Below are positions 31,720 through 38,416 of a stretch of 64,000 nucleotides of DNA, piece after piece. Made by a program: the position numbers and the translations under genes. This stretch comes from Ruegeria discodermiae (GTDB lineage Bacteria > Pseudomonadota > Alphaproteobacteria > Rhodobacterales > Rhodobacteraceae). Location: contig NZ_JAVAMO010000005.1 in NCBI RefSeq assembly GCF_030758345.1, positions 62,001 through 126,000 on the forward strand, in the 5' to 3' direction. How positions within the stretch are numbered: the stretch's first letter is position 1; every line of letters begins with the position of its first letter. The notes under the pieces are model-generated. The model made no database searches. It saw only the letters and a list, made by a program, of their open reading frames with translations, and was not told the origin of the DNA.

Positions 31720-32232
31720 TCAATCAAACAGCTTGTCGCCTTCGAAAACGGGCGTACCGTCTCGCAAGGACTTGAAATCACGTAAGAAAGACTGGATCAG
31801 CCGCCATATCATCAGGGCAAATCCGGCGGGCACCGCCATCAGGAACCAGACCTTGGACACCCGCAGCCCGTCGGTGACCGACCCGAACTTGGCCGAGACA
31901 TGCACCGCCTCGTAAGACCAGTAGAGCGCGATGATCGCGACCACGAACATTACCAGATCGCCGAAGATGTAGAGCAGCGCCTTGGGTCGGGGCGGCAGAT
32001 AGTGCATTACGACATCGATGCGGATATGCGCGCGTTCCTTGACCGCAGCCGCCGCACCGATCCAGGCGAGGTAAATGAAGGAATAGCGAACGATTTCTTC
32101 TCCCCAGATCGAGGAGTAGGCGAAGATTTCGCGCCGCAGCACTTCGATCGCCATGGTAATGACCAGCATGACGTAGAACACCAGCAGCAGCCAACGTTCG
32201 GCATCGCGGTCTATTTTCTGAAATAGAGTCAT
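31720..32232 (-). CDS. hpsL: TRAP transporter small membrane subunit (DctQ type)
   Basis: A 170-residue protein with four hydrophobic helices. LLLVFYVMLVITMAIEVLRRE, WGEEIVRYSFIYLAWIGAAAAVKERAHIRID and the later helices match DctQ. It bridges the binding protein and the permease. ATG 32232 starts MTLFQKIDRDAERW and has GAGGCAGAAG before it. hpsM follows after 11 bp; a hairpin stands between it and hpsK. Confidence 0.88.
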   Translation of the reverse strand: MTLFQKIDRDAERWLLLVFYVMLVITMAIEVLRREIFAYSSIWGEEIVRYSFIYLAWIGAAAAVKERAHIRIDVVMHYLPPRPKALLYIFGDLVMFVVAIIALYWSYEAVHVSAKFGSVTDGLRVSKVWFLMAVPAGFALMIWRLIQSFLRDFKSLRDGTPVFEGDKLFD

Positions 32233-32312
32233 CTTCTGCCTCGAATCCTGGCAACACCTCACGGCTCGACCCGAGATGCGGCCGATCTTTGGTGGTGCTG
32301 ATGGTGGTAGGA

Positions 32313-32335
32313 GCGGGCGCGCAATCGGCACCCGC
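32313..32335 (-). promoter_or_regulatory. Intercistronic hairpin between hpsK and hpsL
   Basis: An 8-bp arm (32313-32320) pairs with 32328-32335 across a 7-nt loop, with one wobble pair on the message. It starts ten bases after the hpsK stop. There is no T run. Such hairpins after binding-protein genes commonly protect the upstream message or cut down read-through, giving more binding protein than permease. Confidence 0.55.
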
Positions 32336-32345
32336 CCGGATGGCG

Positions 32346-33491
32346 TCAGGCGTCGTGGACGTAATATTTGCCCTGCGTGTCAGCCGCTTCGACCAACTTG
32401 TCGAACGCCTCCATCGACCCGGCCAGTTCGGTCTTGAACGGGTCCCATTCCGACCGCTGATAGCCACCGGCGTCTTTCCATTCCGCCAGCTGGTCATCGC
32501 TCAGCGAATGGAACTGGACGCCCGCCTTGTTGAGTTCAGCCATCGCATAAGCCCGCGCCGAGGGCACTTTGGATAGGTTCTGGTGGCTGGTCATTTCCGC
32601 CGCCCACATAATCCCGTCCTGCACATCCGCCGGCATCGAGTTGAACCATTCCAGATTGCAGGAATAGACCTGACTATCCGGCACTGCCTGGGTGAAGGTC
32701 ACGTTGCTCAGGATATCCTTGAAACCAAAGACAAAAAGTGCGCCCACCGAGGGGTCGAGCGCGTCGGCCACGCCCTGCTTGATGGCCGACGGCGTCTCGC
32801 CCCAGGCGACCGGCGTCGGGTTCGCGCCAACCATGCGATAATACTGCTGCAGCATTTTCGAGCCCGGAACACGGAACTTCACGCCGCTCATATCGGACGG
32901 CGTCAGGATGGCGTCTCCGCCCTGGCGCACCGCAACGACGCGGGGATCAATGACCACATAAAACAACGCCTTGAAGCCCGCCGCCTCGACCTTGGGATGC
33001 ACCTCATTCTTCCAGGTGTCCGAATGCACCAGATTGGTGAAGCGCTGGTTTGAGCCGCAGAGATAAGGCATGTTGATCAGATCGACGGTCGAGGCAAAGG
33101 GCGCGAAGTTCGACAGCGAATGCTGCGCCGCCTGAATGGTCCCACCCTGCACTTTCTGAACCAGCGAACCGCCGGCCCCTAACTGCCCGCCCGGCGCCAG
33201 CTTGACATAGACCTTGCCGTTGGTGGCGTTCTGGATGTTTTCCTTGAGGTCCAGTTGCATGATCGGATAGCTGCGCGAGGCGCCCAGAACATAAGCGGTC
33301 GCAACCGTCATGATGTGATCGGCGGCCTTTTCGCGATCCTTTTCCTCTTTCGCCGTCTGCGCCGCTGCCTCAGACGACCAAAGCACGCCGCCCGCCCCCG
33401 CCACGAGCGCCGCGGTGAACGCACCACCCGCGCTGAGTTTCAGAAAGTTCCGGCGTTCAGCCGAAGCAAGGTTTTGTTTTTCGTTGTCCAT
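32346..33491 (-). CDS. hpsK: TRAP transporter solute-binding protein (DctP type), Tat-type signal
   Basis: A 381-residue binding protein. The N-terminus has a twin-arginine motif, ERRNFLKLS, near residue 14, then a hydrophobic stretch and an AAA-Q cleavage region near 45, so export through Tat is likely. The mature part has the DctP features: GGQLGAGGSLVQKVQGGTIQAA, FKALFYVVIDPRVVAVRQGGDAI, and VKFRVPGSKMLQQYYRMVGANPTPVAWGE with the carboxylate-binding Arg region. ATG 33491 is chosen because GGAGG lies seven bases before it. It would bind DHPS in the periplasm. Confidence 0.88.
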   Translation of the reverse strand: MDNEKQNLASAERRNFLKLSAGGAFTAALVAGAGGVLWSSEAAAQTAKEEKDREKAADHIMTVATAYVLGASRSYPIMQLDLKENIQNATNGKVYVKLAPGGQLGAGGSLVQKVQGGTIQAAQHSLSNFAPFASTVDLINMPYLCGSNQRFTNLVHSDTWKNEVHPKVEAAGFKALFYVVIDPRVVAVRQGGDAILTPSDMSGVKFRVPGSKMLQQYYRMVGANPTPVAWGETPSAIKQGVADALDPSVGALFVFGFKDILSNVTFTQAVPDSQVYSCNLEWFNSMPADVQDGIMWAAEMTSHQNLSKVPSARAYAMAELNKAGVQFHSLSDDQLAEWKDAGGYQRSEWDPFKTELAGSMEAFDKLVEAADTQGKYYVHDA

Positions 33492-33514
33492 CAATTGTCC
33501 TCCCATTGGACAAA

Positions 33515-33700
33515 TCAGCTTCCGTCATTGGCGTTGCGGTCAGCTTCTTTCTTTAAGATTGCGACAACGAACAGGATCGACGCCGCGAACAGAACCAGCA
33601 TTTCCCCCACGTCGCCCAGAATGGCGCTGTCCGCGAAGGCACCCAGCGCCACGTTCCCGAAATAGATGGCAAACACGACGATCGATGCGACGAGATACAT
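33515..33700 (-). CDS. Small two-helix membrane protein, first gene of the DHPS operon
   Basis: A 61-residue protein with two hydrophobic helices (about 1-23 and 33-49), a short loop (ADSAILGDVGEM) and a charged C-terminal tail (KKEADRNANDGS). I do not recognise a family. ATG 33700 is preceded by GGAGCCCAGGAT. It is the first ORF after the tandem operators and lies 23 bp before hpsK, so it is under the same control. It could be an accessory of the transporter; that is a guess from position. Confidence 0.65.
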   Translation of the reverse strand: MYLVASIVVFAIYFGNVALGAFADSAILGDVGEMLVLFAASILFVVAILKKEADRNANDGS

Positions 33701-33737
33701 ATCCTGGGCTCCAGATGGATTCGGCTCTATGCTACTT

Positions 33738-33751
33738 TGTAAGCGCTTACA
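33738..33751. promoter_or_regulatory. LacI-type operator 1
   Basis: TGTAAGCGCTTACA is a perfect 14-bp palindrome with the central CG step typical of LacI/GalR operators. It lies in the divergent gap between the sulfonate operon and the LacI-family gene. Confidence 0.88.
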
Positions 33752-33758
33752 TTGAAAA

Positions 33759-33772
33759 TGCAAGCGCTTACA
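33759..33772. promoter_or_regulatory. LacI-type operator 2
   Basis: TGCAAGCGCTTACA differs from operator 1 at one base. Centres are 21 bp apart, two helical turns, so two dimers could bind the same face of the DNA. Confidence 0.88.
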
Positions 33773-33837
33773 TCGACAACTTTCAAACCTGCCGCAATGT
33801 GTTAGAAGTTAAGCAAATGCAAAGCACAGGTTTTGAA

Positions 33838-34863
33838 ATGTCGAAACTGAGATCCGCGCCCACGTTGGACGATGTCGCCCGCAAAGCGGGCGTCTCGACG
33901 GCCACGGTGTCACGGTGCCTCAACGCCCCGGACCGGGTTGTGGAAGCCACGCGCAAGCGCGTCATGTCCGCCGTCGACACGCTTGGATATACGCCGAACT
34001 TCGCGGCCCGTGTCATGGCGGCCAAGCGCAGCTTTACCATCGGCGCGATCATCCCGACCATGGAAAACGCGATCTTTGCGCGCGGCCTGCAGGCCTTTCA
34101 GGAAGAGTTGCATCAGCGCGGCTATACCCTGCTAGTCTCCAGTTCGGCCTATCGCCCCGAAGTTGAAGAAGAGCAGATACGCACCCTGGTCGCGCGCGGC
34201 GCCGACGGGCTTTTGCTGATCGGACACGACCGTGATCCGAAAATCTATGACTATCTTGAGCGCCAGAAAGTACCTGCCATGGTGGCATGGTCCTACATTC
34301 CCAACGCGCGCGCGCCCTCGATCGGATTTGACAACCGGCAGGCGATGCAGGCCTTGGCAGATCGGGTGATCGGGCTGGGACATACCCGGATCGCGATGAT
34401 CTCAGGCTTCAGCCAGGGCAATGACCGTGCACGGCTTAGGATAGAAGGCGTGCGGGATGCCCTGCGAAGGGGGGGCTTGCAGCCCGATGCTCTGACCGTG
34501 GTCGAAACCTCCTACGAGGTCGAAAGCGGGGCCGATGCATTTGCTCAGCTCATGTCACAGAACCCGCGCACCACCGCGATCTTGTGCGGCAACGACGTGC
34601 TGGCCGCCGGGGCGCTGCGGCAAGCCCAAAACATGGGGATGCGTGTGCCCGAAAATGTCTCTATCACCGGATTTGACGACATCGAACTTGCCCAAATTGT
34701 CAGCCCTGCCCTGACCACCGTACACGTGCCGCATCGCGAGATGGGCGGAAAAGCGGCGCTTGAACTGGTCGAAATGGTTGAAAAGAGCATTCCGGGAAGT
34801 ACCATCCGCCTGCAAACAGACATTGTCGAGCGCCACTCGCTGGGCCCGGCAAACAAAAGCTGA
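33838..34863 (+). CDS. LacI-family transcriptional regulator of the DHPS operon
   Basis: A 341-residue regulator. Residues about 8-30 are the LacI helix-turn-helix (TLDDVARKAGVSTATVSRCLN), then the hinge region with TPNFAARVMAAKRS, and the periplasmic-binding-protein-like sensor domain (IGAIIPTMENAIFARGLQAFQEEL, TTAILCGNDVLAAGALRQAQ, VSITGFDDIELAQIVSPALTTVHVP). It faces the sulfonate operon over two matching operators, so it probably represses that operon and itself, with DHPS or a product as inducer. ATG 33838 begins the conserved part; an in-frame ATG at 33817 would add seven residues. Confidence 0.9.
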   Translation: MSKLRSAPTLDDVARKAGVSTATVSRCLNAPDRVVEATRKRVMSAVDTLGYTPNFAARVMAAKRSFTIGAIIPTMENAIFARGLQAFQEELHQRGYTLLVSSSAYRPEVEEEQIRTLVARGADGLLLIGHDRDPKIYDYLERQKVPAMVAWSYIPNARAPSIGFDNRQAMQALADRVIGLGHTRIAMISGFSQGNDRARLRIEGVRDALRRGGLQPDALTVVETSYEVESGADAFAQLMSQNPRTTAILCGNDVLAAGALRQAQNMGMRVPENVSITGFDDIELAQIVSPALTTVHVPHREMGGKAALELVEMVEKSIPGSTIRLQTDIVERHSLGPANKS

Positions 34864-34898
34864 GGCTTCGCTTCGCGCGGGTAAGAGGATCAGATCAT

Positions 34899-36476
34899 AT
34901 GCGTGACTTTCAGGTGCCGGGCCGCTCCGAGGTGTTGGCGACAAACGGCATGTGCGCAACGTCGCACCCGCTGGCGGCACAAACCGCCATCGACATTCTC
35001 AAGCGCGGCGGCAACGCGATGGATGCAGCGATCTCGGCGGCGGTGCTGCTGGGCATATGCGAGCCGCAGATGACCGGTATCGGTGGCGATTGCTTTGTAC
35101 TCTATACCCGCCCCGGATCGCAGCAGGTCCATGCCCTGAACGGCTCGGGTCGCGCCCCCCGTGCGGCGGACCCGGTAGCCTTGCGCGCGACTGGCGTGGA
35201 CAAGGTCGATCCGGGCAGCGCCGAAGCGGTCACGATCCCCGGCGCGATCGACGCGTTCTGCCACCTGTCAGAGACCGAAGGCCAGATCGGTCTGGACACG
35301 ATCCTGCAACCGGCGATCCACTATGGCGAAACCGGCATACCAGTGGCGGCGCGGGTGGCGTTCGATTGGCAACGCGACGCCGCCCATCTGCAAGGCAGCG
35401 CGCGCGACCACTATCTGCTGGCGGGCGACGTCCCGCAACCCGGCCAGATATTCCGCGCCCCGCAACAGTCCGAGGTGCTGCGCCGGATAGCGCGTTCTGG
35501 ACGCGATGCGTTTTATTCCGGCGAGGTTGCTGAGGATATGGTGGCAACGCTGCGCTCGCTCGGCGGCACCCATGACATGGCGGATTTCGCCGATACTGGC
35601 TGCACGGAAACAACCCCCATCGACGGCGAATATAAATCCGTCGAACTGGTCGAACATCCGCCAAACGGCCAGGGCGCCACGGCGATCCTGCTGCTCAACA
35701 TCCTGAGCCAGTTCGACCTGCCGGCCATGGACCCGCTGGGCAGCCAGCGCGCGCATATCGAGGCAGAGGCCACGAAGCTAGCCTATGACGCGCGCAACCG
35801 GTTTCTGGCTGATCCCAACCACAGCCACCGCCTCGACCACATGCTGGACCCCAACACCGCCCGGGCGCTGGCAGCGCTGATTGATCCGCAGCGGGCGATG
35901 CCCGACCCTGCACCATTGAGCGAAGAGGTGCACAAGGACACCATCTATATCACTGTCGTGGACCGGGACGGGATGGCCGTATCGCTGATCTATTCAATTT
36001 TCCGCGGCTTCGGGTCCGGCATCGCATCCGAAAAGTTCGGCATCCTGTTCCAGAACCGCGGATCGGGCTTCACGCTGGAACCCGGCCATCCGAACGAGTT
36101 CGGCGGCGGCAAACGACCGATGCACACGATCATTCCCGGAATGCTGCGCCAGAATGGGCGGATCACCCTGCCCTTTGGCGTCATGGGGGGGGCCTATCAA
36201 TCGACCGGACACGCGCGTTTTGTTTCCAATCTGGTCGATTACGGCATGGGATTGCAGGCCGCTCTGGACGCCCCACGCTGCTTTTCCGATTCGGGTAAGC
36301 TGCTCGTAGAGCGTGGTTATTCGGACGCGGTACGGCAGGAACTGGCCGAGCTGGGGCACAGCGTCACCCTCCCCGACGTGGCCATCGGCGGCGCGCAAGC
36401 GATCCGGATCAGGGATGATGGCGTGCTGGAAGGCGCAAGCGATCCAAGAAAGGATGGCTGCGCCCTGGGATACTGA
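34899..36476 (+). CDS. Gamma-glutamyltransferase-family Ntn hydrolase, substrate unknown
   Basis: A 525-residue autoprocessing hydrolase. The nucleophile threonine that would start the small subunit is T348 (HKDTIYITVVDRDG). GNAMDAAISAAVLLGICEPQMTGIGGDCF near residue 38, GGKRPMHTIIPGM and GVMGGAYQSTGHARFV fit the family. No signal peptide, so cytoplasmic, unlike classic periplasmic GGT. The loop that carries the gamma-glutamyl-binding arginine in true GGT (FREMAP-like) reads NGSGRAP here (81-87), which points to amidohydrolase-like members such as oxamate amidohydrolase. It follows lacI by 35 bp on the same strand and may be cotranscribed. Confidence 0.82.
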   Translation: MRDFQVPGRSEVLATNGMCATSHPLAAQTAIDILKRGGNAMDAAISAAVLLGICEPQMTGIGGDCFVLYTRPGSQQVHALNGSGRAPRAADPVALRATGVDKVDPGSAEAVTIPGAIDAFCHLSETEGQIGLDTILQPAIHYGETGIPVAARVAFDWQRDAAHLQGSARDHYLLAGDVPQPGQIFRAPQQSEVLRRIARSGRDAFYSGEVAEDMVATLRSLGGTHDMADFADTGCTETTPIDGEYKSVELVEHPPNGQGATAILLLNILSQFDLPAMDPLGSQRAHIEAEATKLAYDARNRFLADPNHSHRLDHMLDPNTARALAALIDPQRAMPDPAPLSEEVHKDTIYITVVDRDGMAVSLIYSIFRGFGSGIASEKFGILFQNRGSGFTLEPGHPNEFGGGKRPMHTIIPGMLRQNGRITLPFGVMGGAYQSTGHARFVSNLVDYGMGLQAALDAPRCFSDSGKLLVERGYSDAVRQELAELGHSVTLPDVAIGGAQAIRIRDDGVLEGASDPRKDGCALGY

Positions 36477-36484
36477 CCGGATTG

Positions 36485-36498
36485 GGCGCCTATGCGCC
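36485..36498. terminator. Short hairpin between convergent GGT-family gene and hspQ
   Basis: GGCGC (36485-36489) pairs with GCGCC (36494-36498) over CTAT. It touches the hspQ stop. No T run; weak. Confidence 0.2.
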
Positions 36499-36824
36499 TA
36501 GTTCAACTGAAAATGCAGCGGATAAGAACCGTCTTCGAACGGGCCAAACATGTCTGGAATATCAGGATGTTGCACCGGTTCTCCGGAGTAATCGGCAACC
36601 AGATTCTGTTCCGAGACATAAGCTACATAGTAGCTTTGGTCATTCTCGGCCAGAAGGTGATAAAACGGTTGTTCCTTGCGCGGACGGCTGTCCTCGGGAA
36701 TGGCGAGATACCACTCCTCGGTATTTGAAAACTCCGGATCAACGTCGAAAACAACACCACGAAACGGGTGTTTTTTGTGACGCACGACCTGGCCCAAATG
36801 ATATCTGGCGCGTGTCTTTAACAT
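36498..36824 (-). CDS. hspQ: Heat shock protein HspQ (hemimethylated-DNA-binding YccV fold)
   Basis: A 108-residue protein. ARYHLGQVVRHKKHPFRGVVFDVDPEFSNTEEWY at the start, QPFYHLLAENDQSYYVAYVSEQNLVADYSGEPVQHPDI and FGPFEDGSYPLHFQLN at the end match HspQ over its full length. In enterobacteria HspQ is a specificity factor for the Lon protease. ATG 36824 starts MLKTRARYHLGQ; the frame is open upstream without conservation. Confidence 0.92.
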   Translation of the reverse strand: MLKTRARYHLGQVVRHKKHPFRGVVFDVDPEFSNTEEWYLAIPEDSRPRKEQPFYHLLAENDQSYYVAYVSEQNLVADYSGEPVQHPDIPDMFGPFEDGSYPLHFQLN

Positions 36825-37189
36825 TGTACTATTGCCCCTACTGCGTTCCAGTATCCCGAAACCGGCGCGTTTTGTCCAACAGAAGTCCCGGTTTAGCAAG
36901 GAAACAGACTGTGAACTTCATTCGGACAGTGACCGGATTTCCGGCATTGTTCGTCCTGCTTGGACCGGGTTTTACGCCCTTGCGCGCGGAAATCGAGCGA
37001 AAAATCCGACTGACGCCGCATCACTCCTGAACTCGGCGGCACCCCGCCTGCGCGCTTTAGGTCGCAGATCAGGACAGAAAAGGTCCCAAAACCGCCAGCT
37101 TGTTGAATCCCCCAACGATTTCATGGCGAATGTGATTTCCCATGCGCACGTTTTGCGGTATGATTGCCCAAAAAAATAGGCAAGAGCAG
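36825..37189. other. Intergenic region between hspQ and the SLT-domain lipoprotein gene
   Basis: A 365-bp divergent gap. It holds a small inverted repeat CCGGA-TT-TCCGG (36933-36944). ORFs seen in it are short and look non-coding. Promoters for both neighbours should be here, but none is called. Confidence 0.35.
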
Positions 37190-37768
37190 ATGAGCAGATA
37201 TCTCAGCGCATTGATGCTGGCGCTTCTTTTGGCGTCTTGCGGGGGTGGGTCCTCGACTCCGCCGCGCAATCTCGACAACGCCTGCAGCATCGCGAAGCAG
37301 CGCCCGGAATACATGAAGGCGTTCAAAAAGACCGAGCGCAAATGGGGCGTGCCGGTGCATGTGCAGATGGCGACGATCTATCAGGAAAGCCGCTACAAAT
37401 CGAACGCGCGCACGCCGCATAAATACGCGCTGGGCGTGATCCCGATGGGTCGCCAGAGCAGCGCCTATGGCTACAGCCAGGCGCTGGACGGAACGTGGGA
37501 CGAGTACAAACGCGAAACCCGCAAGCGCAGCGCCAAACGCAACCGCATGCGCGACGCCTCAGATTTCATCGGCTGGTACATGAACAAAAGCCTGAACCGC
37601 AACGGCATCCCCTTACATGACACGCGCAACCAGTATCTGGCCTATCACGAAGGCCATACCGGCTATGCGCGCGGGTCGCACAACTCCAAATCCTGGCTGC
37701 TGCGGGTGGCCAACAAGGTGGATGCGCGCGGCGAGATGTATCGCCAACAACTGGCCTTCTGTCGCTGA
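37190..37768 (+). CDS. Lytic transglycosylase (SLT) domain lipoprotein
   Basis: A 192-residue lipoprotein. The signal ends in LLASC with the lipidated cysteine at residue 17. From about residue 48, TERKWGVPVHVQMATIYQESRYK has the SLT-fold start with the likely catalytic Glu66. GYSQALDGTWDEYKRET and FIGWYMNKS...YLAYHEGHTGYARG complete the fold. It should cut peptidoglycan glycan strands from the membrane surface. ATG 37190 is chosen because the upstream part does not belong to a signal sequence. Convergent with lolA. Confidence 0.85.
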   Translation: MSRYLSALMLALLLASCGGGSSTPPRNLDNACSIAKQRPEYMKAFKKTERKWGVPVHVQMATIYQESRYKSNARTPHKYALGVIPMGRQSSAYGYSQALDGTWDEYKRETRKRSAKRNRMRDASDFIGWYMNKSLNRNGIPLHDTRNQYLAYHEGHTGYARGSHNSKSWLLRVANKVDARGEMYRQQLAFCR

Positions 37769-37783
37769 GCCATCAGGCTCAGC
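37764..37783. terminator. Hairpin spanning two convergent stop codons
   Basis: GCTGAGCC (37764-37771) pairs with GGCTCAGC (37776-37783) over a 4-nt loop. The TGA of the lipoprotein gene is in the left arm and the TGA of lolA in the right arm. No long T run on either strand, so efficiency as a terminator is uncertain. Confidence 0.45.
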
Positions 37784-38378
37784 GGTTATTGTCAGAGGTC
37801 ACCGAAAAGAAGCGCGTATTGTGCTTCTTGCCCTTCTCCAACTCGCCCAGCACCACGGTGGTCTTGGCGCCGCTGCTGTCATGCACCACCCATTTGCGCA
37901 GTTCCACCGGGTCGGCGGTAAACATCAGCTCGATCTTGCCGTATTCAGGGTTTTTGGGGTCCTGCGCCGTGACCACCGTGGCGGTTCCGTCAAACCCGTG
38001 ACCCACCACCATATTGGCGCGGCTCAGATCCACGTTGCGCGCCAAGATAAGCGATAACGGGGTTTTCCTGAGCGGGTATTGCTCGGGCGGTTGATTGGAT
38101 TTCTTGTCATCGACAAACACCGTACCCGCGCGCACCAGAACCAGCGCGCTGTCGGGCGGGTTATATTCGAACCGCATCTTGCCGGGGCGATCGATCCAGA
38201 CCTTGCCGGTGCTCAGCGAGCCATCGTCGTTGATCTGGGAAAAGCTCGCCTCGACGGTTTTCAATCCGTTGAGGTAGTTCGATATCGCGTTCAGCGGCAG
38301 TTTTTCCACCGCCCAGGCCGCTGGCGCGGCCAGGGCCAGAATCGGGGCGAGTGCGAGGGCAAAGGCAATCTGTTTCAT
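37779..38378 (-). CDS. lolA: Outer-membrane lipoprotein carrier protein LolA
   Basis: A 199-residue periplasmic protein. Signal peptide of about 23 residues ending AAWA. NYLNGLKTVEASFSQINDDGSLSTGKVWIDRPGKMRFEYNPPD is the LolA signature. It shuttles lipoproteins from LolCDE to the outer membrane. It follows ftsK by 38 bp, a pairing common in this bacterial order. Confidence 0.92.
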   Translation of the reverse strand: MKQIAFALALAPILALAAPAAWAVEKLPLNAISNYLNGLKTVEASFSQINDDGSLSTGKVWIDRPGKMRFEYNPPDSALVLVRAGTVFVDDKKSNQPPEQYPLRKTPLSLILARNVDLSRANMVVGHGFDGTATVVTAQDPKNPEYGKIELMFTADPVELRKWVVHDSSGAKTTVVLGELEKGKKHNTRFFSVTSDNNR

Positions 38379-38416
38379 ACCACCACAGATAAGGGCTCTG
38401 GCCCTGATGTGAACAC

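Noticed and set aside
33415-34863. A 482-residue LacI protein with a long N-terminal extension
   Set aside because: The first 140 residues lie across the operators and antisense to hpsK; the helix-turn-helix should be at the N-terminus, so the start is 33838 or 33817.
36482-37179. Plus-strand ORFs over hspQ and its upstream gap
   Set aside because: They are antisense to hspQ or low-complexity in the gap, with no ribosome binding site or family resemblance.
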